From assembly GCA_964607545.1 (NCBI GenBank), contig CAZSLV010000116.1, forward strand, positions 1-5,178: a stretch of 5,178 nucleotides of DNA, in the 5' to 3' direction. The notes below the pieces were generated by a model. It saw only the letters and a program-made list of their open reading frames with translations. It searched no databases and was not told the DNA's origin. Numbering within the stretch: position 1 is the stretch's first letter; every line of letters begins with the position of its first letter. The position numbers and the translations under genes were made by a program. This DNA comes from Gudongella sp964607545 (lineage in GTDB: Bacteria; Bacillota; Clostridia; Tissierellales; Tissierellaceae). This document shows positions 1-5,072 of the stretch, piece by piece.

Positions 1-144
1 CTGGTGGATTTATTCAGAGCTCTTACTGGACTCTTCAATCCGTAATAATCAATATGCAGTTTAACAAATTTATATATCTTTAGAAAATTAATTGATATAG
101 GGGTTAAATGTAGATTTGGAGTCCTAGTAAAATTAACAAAACAA

Positions 145-166
145 TCATTGACTTGAAAGTCAATGA
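145..166. promoter_or_regulatory. Operator O1, palindrome over the -35 and spacer
   Basis: Two 10-base arms, TCATTGACTT and AAGTCAATGA, form a 22-bp inverted repeat interrupted only by the central GA. It overlaps the -35 hexamer and the first part of the spacer. Its core is the same as the palindrome at 189-206. Length, symmetry and position fit a TetR-family dimer site, and the adjacent gene encodes a TetR-type regulator. Binding is inferred. Confidence 0.8.
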
Positions 167-176
167 AGAATATAAT
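148..176 (+). promoter_or_regulatory. SigA-type promoter of the tetR-ABC operon
   Basis: The -35 element TTGACT (148-153) matches the consensus at five of six bases. The -10 element TATAAT (171-176) is a perfect match, and the spacer is the ideal 17 bp. Transcription would be expected to start near 183, giving a leader of about 40 nt before the first gene. I see no other good promoter before 3438, so this one probably drives all four genes. The -35 and most of the spacer lie inside a palindrome, so a bound repressor would compete directly with RNA polymerase. Confidence 0.85.
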
Positions 177-188
177 GTAATTAATTAG

Positions 189-206
189 ATTGACTTTAAA
201 GTCAAT
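189..206. promoter_or_regulatory. Operator O2, palindrome just after transcription start
   Basis: ATTGACTTTAAAGTCAAT is a perfect 18-bp palindrome. It differs from the core of the upstream copy only at the two central bases (TA here, GA there). It spans about +7 to +24 of the predicted transcript and ends just before the Shine-Dalgarno. Its centre is 42 bp from that of O1, about four B-DNA turns, so two repressor dimers would sit on the same face of the helix. It has no loop and no T-tract, so it is not a terminator. Confidence 0.8.
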
Positions 207-207
207 A

Positions 208-215
208 GAAAGGGG
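208..215 (+). promoter_or_regulatory. Ribosome binding site that sets the TTG start of the regulator
   Basis: GAAAGGGG lies 9 nt before TTG at 225. The later in-frame ATG codons (255, 288, 294) have no Shine-Dalgarno at a suitable distance. The GGAGGAG at 257-263 is too far from 288 to serve it. This favours the TTG start. Confidence 0.65.
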
Positions 216-224
216 TTTTAGATA

Positions 225-893
225 TTGAGTAAGAATACAACAAAAGATTTAGTAATGGAGGAGTACGATATAAAGAATCATAAGATAATGACAATGGATG
301 AAGAAAAGCGTGAGAAAGTAATCAAAGTGGCTTTGATAGAATTTGCAAAAGGATATTCTACAGCTAATATGGATAATCTGGCGAAAGAAGCAGGTATTTC
401 AAAAGGGCTTATCTTCCACTATTTTGTAAGTAAAAAAGGCCTATACCTATTTTTACTAAAATATTGTGTAGAAATAATAGATTTTGAATATTCAAAAGTA
501 ATCATAGAAGATGGTGATTTCCTTGAAAATATTAGAGTAGTATCGAAATTAGCTATGGAAATGACGTATAGATATCCTGAAATCTATGATTTTATAGGAA
601 AGGCTGTATTTTCAATTAATCAAGTATTTCCTGAAGGTTTGCCTAAGGATTTACCAAGTTCAAATGATAAGCTTCTTATCCAGATAATGACTATATCAGA
701 TAAATCTCTATACAGAGATGATATAGACAGTGATAAAGTCGAAAATATTGTTCTATGGACTATGAAAGGATTTTCTGATTCAATTATTAAATATGGAAGT
801 GATATTAAAAATTATCAGGAGAATTATGAAAGCATTATGAATGAGTTTGAAGAGTATATAGGAGTTTTACGTAGACTTCTATATAAACAATAA
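225..893 (+). CDS. TetR/AcrR family transcriptional regulator
   Basis: This is a predicted cytoplasmic DNA-binding repressor of 222 aa, a normal size for the family. The N-terminal HTH domain covers residues 24-80. A first helix with EKREKVIKVAL (27-37) leads to M49-DNLAKEAGISKGLIFHYF-67, the classic TetR recognition helix-turn-helix, followed by SKKGLY. Residues 82-222 are the variable all-helical ligand and dimer domain, so the inducer cannot be read from sequence. The TTG start adds about 23 polar residues before the usual domain start. It was chosen because of the RBS at 208-215; starts at 288 or 294 would give a more typical N-terminus but lack a good RBS. The gene is first in an operon with three transporter genes, the ATPase gene starting 19 bp after its stop. 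Two matching palindromes at its own promoter suggest autorepression. Family is confident; specificity is unknown. Confidence 0.9.
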   Translation: MSKNTTKDLVMEEYDIKNHKIMTMDEEKREKVIKVALIEFAKGYSTANMDNLAKEAGISKGLIFHYFVSKKGLYLFLLKYCVEIIDFEYSKVIIEDGDFLENIRVVSKLAMEMTYRYPEIYDFIGKAVFSINQVFPEGLPKDLPSSNDKLLIQIMTISDKSLYRDDIDSDKVENIVLWTMKGFSDSIIKYGSDIKNYQENYESIMNEFEEYIGVLRRLLYKQ

Positions 894-912
894 TTTAAGG
901 AGGGTGGCTTGA

Positions 913-1794
913 ATGAATAAAAATATTATTGAAATTGAAAATCTTTCAAAATACTATGGTAAACATCGGGGGATAGAAAGTGTAACTTTTAATGTTGAAG
1001 AAAAAGAAATATTTGGATTTATAGGTCCAAATGGGGCAGGTAAGTCTACAACAATTAGAACTATTCTTGGCCTCATACATCCAACTGGAGGTCATGCCAA
1101 AATATTTGGAAAAGACTGTATCAAAGAATCACATGTGATTGCAAAGGATATCGGCTACGTTCCTTCAGAAGCCTTTTATTATGAAAATATGACTGTTAAA
1201 GAACTACTTAAATACTCAGCTGATTTGTATCAAAGAGATTGTAGTGATAGGTTTAATGAATTGGTTGAGAGACTAAAACTTGATATAGAAAGAAAGATTG
1301 CAGATTTATCTTTTGGTAATAAGAGAAAGGTTGGGATTGTAGCAGCTCTTCAACACTCACCAAAATTAATTATTTTAGATGAACCCACAAATGGACTAGA
1401 TCCATTAATAAAAGAGGAGTTTTTTAAACTACTAAAAGAAGAGAATAAACTAGGTGCAACCATACTTTATTCTTCTCATGTTTTAAGTGAGGTTCAGAAG
1501 ATTTGCCATAAGGTTGCTATTATAAAAGAAGGAAAAATAATAAATATTCAAGATATCAATGAACTTAGGGAAAATTCTTATAAGAAAATTGATTTAACTG
1601 CTGAGAACATAATTGATAAAAGTTATTTTGAAGAAGAAGGGATTGCTGCTCTTCAACAAAGGGGAAATAAAGCATCATTTATATATAAGGGAGATATTGG
1701 TACTATGCTTGAACGAATTAATGATTTAAAAGTTAATGATTTATTTATTGAGGAACCATCTCTTGAAGAAGTTTTTCTTCATTATTATAAATAG
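913..1794 (+). CDS. ABC transporter ATP-binding protein (ABC-2/DrrA-like)
   Basis: This 293-aa protein is the cytoplasmic ATPase that would power the two permeases encoded downstream. Visible motifs are Walker A GPNGAGKST (38-46), signature LSFGNKRKVGI (132-142), Walker B LIILDEP (152-158), D-loop GLDP (161-164) and switch histidine H189 in YSSHVLSE. The Q-loop position reads IGYVPSEAFYYE (80-91), with serine where many ABC proteins have glutamine, and the signature has LSFG instead of LSGG. A C-terminal extension (about 205-293) ends in EEPSLEEVFLHYYK, the tail typical of drug, lantibiotic and ABC-2 exporter ATPases. The start has AAGGAGGG 8 nt upstream. An export role is inferred from the family and the ABC-2 partners; the substrate cannot be read from the sequence. 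Confidence 0.93.
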   Translation: MNKNIIEIENLSKYYGKHRGIESVTFNVEEKEIFGFIGPNGAGKSTTIRTILGLIHPTGGHAKIFGKDCIKESHVIAKDIGYVPSEAFYYENMTVKELLKYSADLYQRDCSDRFNELVERLKLDIERKIADLSFGNKRKVGIVAALQHSPKLIILDEPTNGLDPLIKEEFFKLLKEENKLGATILYSSHVLSEVQKICHKVAIIKEGKIINIQDINELRENSYKKIDLTAENIIDKSYFEEEGIAALQQRGNKASFIYKGDIGTMLERINDLKVNDLFIEEPSLEEVFLHYYK

Positions 1795-1806
1795 GGAGGC
1801 ATTGCA

Positions 1807-2604
1807 ATGGCTATATTTAAAAACGAGATAAAACAAATTAAGAATATTACTATGATTTGCACCATAATTCTTGCAGTTTTAATTACACTGATGTTACCTG
1901 TTTATATCCAAATGGTTACAGGAGCTGGAAGTGGTCCTGTAGAGAATCTTAATACTAATTTATTTAATGAATCTTTAGGGACATCAATTGAAATTCTTAG
2001 CACTCCCCTTGGAATGTATTCATTTCTGACCTTCTTTATACTGTTTGCAACAAGTATTTATGGAATGAATTTAGGTCTAGGTATTATGACCAAAGAGTAT
2101 AAACAGAGTTCAGCAGATTTTCTAATGACGAAACCTTTTAGTAGAACTTCAATTTACTATTCAAAGCTTGTAGCGGGAGCCTTAAGCATTATTATAATAG
2201 GTTCATTTTATTTGATTGCCTCATTTGGAGCAATGAAACTAGCTACAGATGATGAGATTAGAATTCTAACGCTAATTCTCATAGCTCTCCCAACAATATT
2301 AGTTCCACTATTATTTCTATTTCTGGGAATGCTATTTGGAACTATTTTCCCTAAAATAAGAACAACTATAATAATATCAACAGGAATCGTATTTTTAACT
2401 TATGCAAATGGATCTATGTCCAGATTTGTAGGAATTGGTATATTAGAATATCTATCACCACTTCACTACTTTAATGGTGCCACTGTAATTATGAACAACA
2501 GTTATGAAACTAAATTTATCCTTATGTTTTTGTTGTTATGTGTATTATTTATTCTTATTGGACATCATATCTTTCAAAATAAGGATATTGAAGTATTATC
2601 TTAA
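1807..2604 (+). CDS. ABC-2 type permease, first subunit
   Basis: This 265-aa integral membrane protein is one half of the predicted transmembrane channel. Hydrophobic stretches suggest six helices, at about 15-37, 70-92, 116-143, 151-181, 186-200 and 236-258. A larger loop after helix 1 (about 38-69) is probably extracytoplasmic. The segment between helices 2 and 3, MTKEYKQSSADFLMTKPFSR (94-113), is the cytoplasmic coupling region typical of ABC-2 permeases (a charged stretch, then FLxTKPxSR) and should contact the ATPase. The ATPase stop codon is 12 bp upstream, and GGGAGG lies 7 nt before the ATG. It shares the TKPxxR motif with the next gene but is otherwise clearly different, which favours a heterodimer. 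Substrate unknown. Confidence 0.88.
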   Translation: MAIFKNEIKQIKNITMICTIILAVLITLMLPVYIQMVTGAGSGPVENLNTNLFNESLGTSIEILSTPLGMYSFLTFFILFATSIYGMNLGLGIMTKEYKQSSADFLMTKPFSRTSIYYSKLVAGALSIIIIGSFYLIASFGAMKLATDDEIRILTLILIALPTILVPLLFLFLGMLFGTIFPKIRTTIIISTGIVFLTYANGSMSRFVGIGILEYLSPLHYFNGATVIMNNSYETKFILMFLLLCVLFILIGHHIFQNKDIEVLS

Positions 2605-2619
2605 GAGGGAGGTTATTAA

Positions 2620-3438
2620 ATGAATTCCATATTTAAGAATGAATTAAAATTATCTAGAAAAAGCCTTATTATTTGGTGTATAGTTTTAATGATAACAACC
2701 TTATATAGTATTGTGGAATATCCCACAGTAGCTCAAAATACTGACTTAATAATGGAAAGCATGGAAGCATTACCTAGGATTGTTGTTATAATGTTTGGAC
2801 TAGAAGGTGTTGGATTACAAACATCACTTGATTACCATTTGGCATTATTTTATTGGATCTCATTAATTGCTTATTTTCATGCAATAATAACTGGGGTTAC
2901 AGTATTAGCTAGAGATGAGCGTGATAAGACGGCGGAGTATATCTATACTAAACCATATAAAAGAAGTGACATATTATCGGCAAAGCTTATGGCAGGTTTA
3001 GTGAACATAGCTATACTGGCTTTTATAACTTGGATTTGCAGTATTGCTACTATTACTTATATTGATGGAACTTTAAGTACTTATATAAATGGAAAATCAG
3101 TTTTCTCTATGGTGTCAGCAACAATAGTAGGTATGTTTCTTACCCAACTTATATTTTATGCCGTAGGTTTACTGCTAGCTGGATTCTTTAAAACCTATAA
3201 GAAAGCACTGAGATATGGATACTTATTTGTAATAGTTTCCTATGTATTGGGTGTGGCTATACAATATTCAGGTAATTTAAATGTTTTGAAACCCTTATCA
3301 CTTTTTAGTTATTTTATAGGACTGAGCGTTGTCACTAATGGGCTTGAAACACGTTTTGTAATATTAGCGATTATTGTATCTTTAATTTCATTTTATGGAA
3401 GCTATAGGGCATACGGAAGTAAAGATTTAGTTATATAG
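2620..3438 (+). CDS. ABC-2 type permease, second subunit
   Basis: This 272-aa integral membrane protein is the probable partner of the preceding permease. About six hydrophobic segments are visible, near 15-32, 75-97, 117-146, 161-190, 197-215 and 247-264. The coupling segment RDERDKTAEYIYTKPYKRSD (98-117) corresponds to the charged E-x-TKPxxR segment of the first subunit and precedes helix 3 (ILSAKLMAG). Both proteins begin with a similar amphipathic start (M-x-x-FKNE) before helix 1, which points to an old duplication followed by divergence. GAGGGAGG lies 7 nt before the ATG, and the gap to the upstream stop is 15 bp. It is the last gene of the operon, and no terminator hairpin is visible between its stop and 3570. 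Confidence 0.88.
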   Translation: MNSIFKNELKLSRKSLIIWCIVLMITTLYSIVEYPTVAQNTDLIMESMEALPRIVVIMFGLEGVGLQTSLDYHLALFYWISLIAYFHAIITGVTVLARDERDKTAEYIYTKPYKRSDILSAKLMAGLVNIAILAFITWICSIATITYIDGTLSTYINGKSVFSMVSATIVGMFLTQLIFYAVGLLLAGFFKTYKKALRYGYLFVIVSYVLGVAIQYSGNLNVLKPLSLFSYFIGLSVVTNGLETRFVILAIIVSLISFYGSYRAYGSKDLVI

Positions 3439-3498
3439 GGAGAATTTAAATACTGATTAAAGACAACAATTAAGGTATTGAGAAGATTAGTTCTATTA

Positions 3499-3527
3499 TT
3501 GGAATTTATGGGTAATGAAAGTATCAT
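3499..3527 (+). promoter_or_regulatory. Possible promoter for the VOC-DUF2200 pair
   Basis: TTGGAA (3499-3504) and TATCAT (3522-3527) are 17 bp apart, matching the SigA consensus at four and five of six bases. This lies in the 132-bp gap before the VOC gene. In AT-rich DNA such matches are common, and read-through from the transporter operon is also possible because no terminator is visible. Confidence 0.35.
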
Positions 3528-3556
3528 AACTAAAATTTATATAAAATATACTAAGA

Positions 3557-3564
3557 AAAGGAAG
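3557..3564 (+). promoter_or_regulatory. Ribosome binding site that sets the VOC start
   Basis: AAAGGAAG lies 6 nt before ATG 3571. The open frame continues upstream to a TTG at 3478, but that codon has no good Shine-Dalgarno. The extra 31 residues do not resemble the start of a VOC protein, whereas MKKVTPFLMF does. Confidence 0.65.
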
Positions 3565-3570
3565 ATGAAT

Positions 3571-3969
3571 ATGAAAAAAGTTACACCATTTTTAATGTTT
3601 CAGAGGGGTATTGCAGAAGAAGCTATGAAGTATTATACGTCATTAATCCCGGATTCAAAAATTATAAGTATATCTCACTATGGAGTGGAAGGGCCTGGTA
3701 AAGAAGGAACAGTTATACAGGCTGTATTCTCTCTAAAGGGACAGGAGTTCATGTGCATCGATAGCCATGTTGACCATGATTTTACCTTTACTCCAGCTTT
3801 TTCTATCTATCTTACATGCGATAGTGAAGAGGAAATTGACAGCCTTTATGATAAAATGATGGAAAATGGTACAGCACTTATGCCTATAGATAACCATGGG
3901 TTCAGCAAAAAGTTTGCATGGCTAAACGACAAGTTTGGCATATCCTGGCAATTGAACTTGCCGGAGTAA
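3571..3969 (+). CDS. VOC superfamily protein, PhnB-like (PF06983 type)
   Basis: This 132-aa small cytoplasmic protein resembles the PhnB / '3-demethylubiquinone 3-methyltransferase' group of the glyoxalase/bleomycin-resistance (VOC) fold. Family-typical features are the opening KVTPFLMFQ with AEEAMKYYTSLIPDSKI (15-31), the central EFMCIDSHVDHDFTFTPAFSIYL (59-81), the helix SEEEIDSLYDKMMENG (85-100), and the C-terminal KFAWLNDKFGISWQL (114-128). Length is as expected for one complete VOC unit. The methyltransferase name attached to this family is poorly supported by biochemistry, so no reaction is assigned. The start at 3571 is preferred over the longer frame because of the RBS and family alignment; ATG 3565 is an alternative. 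The DUF2200 gene follows after 40 bp and may be cotranscribed. Confidence 0.85.
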   Translation: MKKVTPFLMFQRGIAEEAMKYYTSLIPDSKIISISHYGVEGPGKEGTVIQAVFSLKGQEFMCIDSHVDHDFTFTPAFSIYLTCDSEEEIDSLYDKMMENGTALMPIDNHGFSKKFAWLNDKFGISWQLNLPE

Positions 3970-4009
3970 TCTAAAAGACTTTTAAAAGATGAATTAAGGG
4001 AGGTGCATT

Positions 4010-4363
4010 ATGACTAAACATAAGATTTATACAATGAGTTTCTCAAGAATTTATCCCCTTTATATATCGAAAGCTGAGAAAAAAGGGCGTACTAAGTCAG
4101 AGGTTGATGAAATCATTCTTTGGTTAACAGGTTATAGCCAAGATGAGTTAGAGGTACAACTAGAAAAACAAACAGACTTTGAAACGTTTTTTAGAGATGC
4201 TCCCCATTTGAATCCTTCACGGGTTTTGATCAAAGGGGTAGTTTGTGGTGTCCGAGTGGAAGATATTGAAGAGCCAGTGATGCAGGAGATTCGCTATTTG
4301 GATAAGCTAATAGATGAGTTAGCAAAGGGGAAGGCGATGGAGACAATTTTAAGAAATAGATGA
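4010..4363 (+). CDS. DUF2200 family protein
   Basis: This 117-aa soluble protein is recognised as DUF2200 from its conserved blocks. These are the start KIYTMSFSRIYPLYISKAEKKGRT (5-28), EVDEIILWLTGYSQDEL (31-47), DFETFFRDAPHLNPSR (56-71), the GVVCGVRVEDIE stretch (76-87), and EIRYLDKLIDELAKGKAM near the end. It appears full length with no signal peptide or membrane segment. No function is established for the family to my knowledge. AAGGGAGGTG, one of the strongest ribosome sites in the window, lies just before the ATG. No promoter is obvious in the 40-bp gap after the VOC gene, so the two are probably read together. No terminator is visible directly after it; the hairpin at 4658-4688 is the first candidate. 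Confidence 0.85.
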   Translation: MTKHKIYTMSFSRIYPLYISKAEKKGRTKSEVDEIILWLTGYSQDELEVQLEKQTDFETFFRDAPHLNPSRVLIKGVVCGVRVEDIEEPVMQEIRYLDKLIDELAKGKAMETILRNR

Positions 4364-4367
4364 ATTG

Positions 4368-4376
4368 TGATATAAT
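4368..4376 (+). promoter_or_regulatory. Extended -10 promoter ahead of the broken toxin-antitoxin locus
   Basis: TGATATAAT combines the TGn extension with a perfect TATAAT. There is no good -35 at 17 bp (the bases there read TTTAAG), which is usual for extended -10 promoters. Transcription would start near 4383, with GAGGGG (4401-4406) leading to ATG 4411. A TAATA-N6-TATTA inverted repeat (4373-4388) overlaps its downstream edge and could be a relic of antitoxin binding, but it is too AT-rich to trust. Confidence 0.5.
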
Positions 4377-4410
4377 ATGACTATATTAATAAGGTAAAAA
4401 GAGGGGAATC

Positions 4411-4641
4411 ATGGAATTAAATATTAGACTATCAGCAGATTTAAGAAACAAATATAAAATCATTTACGAGATTTTCCCAACTCAGGTATCATACCAAGAT
4501 ACTCTATTTTTAAAAAAATAAGGATATAGGGTATTAATTTTACAAAAACATCTTGTGTTTTATAAAATGAATGAGGAAGATAAGATAGTTATTATATATG
4601 CTATAGTGGATGGAAGAAGAGAATATAAAAATTTAATATAG
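4411..4641 (+). pseudogene. Broken toxin-antitoxin locus: Phd/YefM-like start fused to ParE/RelE-like end
   Basis: A 76-codon reading frame is open except for one in-frame TAA at 4519-4521. Residues 1-13, MELNIRLSADLRN, read like the N-terminus of Phd/YefM antitoxins (usually IRPSADLRN). From about residue 21 the frame reads like the last half of a ParE/RelE-type toxin: FPTQVSYQDTLFLKK, the stop, then GYRVLILQKHLVFYKM, a beta strand, and DGRREYKNLI at the end. The rest of the antitoxin and the N-terminal half of the toxin are absent, so an in-frame deletion of several hundred bases is the simplest explanation, with its join at about residues 14-21. The premature stop looks like a single change in a lysine codon. 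Promoter, RBS and terminator remain. Only a 36-aa peptide could be made, and toxin activity is very unlikely. Family calls rest on recalled motifs. Confidence 0.7.
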
Positions 4642-4657
4642 CCGAGCTTTAAAAATT

Positions 4658-4688
4658 AAGCCCTATAGTCATAACTGTAGGGCTTTTT
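4658..4688 (+). terminator. Intrinsic terminator
   Basis: The 11-bp stem AAGCCCTATAG / CTGTAGGGCTT contains one G-U pair and has a six-base loop, TCATAA. The run of five T begins within the last stem bases (4684-4688). It lies 16 bp past the end of the broken toxin frame and would also end transcripts from the VOC-DUF2200 pair. An A-rich stretch on the left (4651-4655) might make it work weakly in the other direction. Confidence 0.88.
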
Positions 4689-4773
4689 CCATATTCAGCA
4701 TAATTTTATAATTAGCCAAATATAAGTATTTGGAGAATTGGTATGATAAGAAATAAGGTGCGATAAAGTAGAG

Positions 4774-4977
4774 GTGAAATTTATCACCAAGGGAATAATA
4801 GAACGACTAGATGAAATGGAAAGCACCATAAAGACAGTAAGACCACAGGTAAGGGAATTTGATGAAGACCTAGTAAGAAGATTAATTAATACTATTAAAG
4901 TGAATCAAAGGGAAAGACTGGAGATACAATTTGAATCAGGGATAGTGATGGAGCAGATGGTGGACTACTATGAGTAG
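4774..4977 (+). pseudogene. C-terminal remnant of a large serine recombinase
   Basis: The 67 codons from GTG 4774 resemble the extreme C-terminus of phage- and ICE-type large serine recombinases. A short coiled helix (KGIIERLDEMESTIK, 6-20) is followed by REFDEDLVRRLINTIKV (27-43) and the closing strands RERLEIQFESGIVMEQ (46-61). Full proteins of this type are usually around 500 residues. The N-terminal catalytic domain with its serine, the recombinase domain and the zinc ribbon are all absent. The same frame stays open only to 4750, with a stop at 4747-4749, and no other recombinase sequence is recognisable upstream. The GTG has only a poor RBS, so this is probably a relic with no activity and not a real small gene. 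It may mark an integrated element that was largely deleted. The family assignment is from motif memory. Confidence 0.65.
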
Positions 4978-4985
4978 GAGGATGG

Positions 4986-5017
4986 GAGCAGTCCTAGTAT
5001 GATAGGGGTTACTGCTC
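4986..5017. repeat. Interrupted inverted repeat just after the recombinase remnant
   Basis: GAGCAGT (4986-4992) pairs with ACTGCTC (5011-5017). Inside it, CCTA (4993-4996) pairs with TAGG (5003-5006), leaving a six-base loop and a four-base bulge (GGTT). The stem is fairly stable for this AT-rich setting but is not followed by a T-run (TTGG follows), so it is a poor terminator. It starts 9 bp past the recombinase stop and may be a remnant of that element. Confidence 0.5.
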
Positions 5018-5044
5018 TTGGATATAATATAATGTGCTAAGAAT

Positions 5045-5072
5045 AAAATCCTTGGTTTTAGCTTAGGGTTTT
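5045..5072 (+). terminator. Weak candidate terminator hairpin
   Basis: AAAATCCT (5045-5052) and AGGGTTTT (5065-5072) can form an 8-bp stem with one G-U pair and a 12-base loop, ending in T residues. An overlapping alternative pairs CTAAG (5037-5041) with CTTAG (5062-5066). Neither is strong. It may end transcription of the former recombinase gene. I see no gene in 4978-5178. Confidence 0.3.

Noticed and set aside
1..81. Short open stretches at the left edge: + frame ending LVDLFRALTGLFNP, and a - strand reading containing YYGLKSPVRALNKST.
   Set aside because: Each is very short and cut by the window edge, and I recognise no family in either. The - strand reading also runs into very AT-rich non-coding-like sequence.
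120..129. AGTCCTAGTA also occurs at 4990-4999, suggesting a long-range direct repeat or attachment site pair.
   Set aside because: A 10-base match is expected several times by chance in a window of this size, and the flanking bases do not extend it.
3478..3570. Longer VOC reading from TTG 3478 (31 extra N-terminal residues).
   Set aside because: It lacks a convincing ribosome site, the extension does not match the family start, and a probable promoter (3499-3527) lies within it. The start at 3571 fits better.
3973..3989. AAAAGACTTTTAAAAG inverted repeat between the VOC and DUF2200 genes as a terminator.
   Set aside because: The pairing arms are only five A/T-rich bases with a one-base loop, and no T-run follows. 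It would not terminate transcription.
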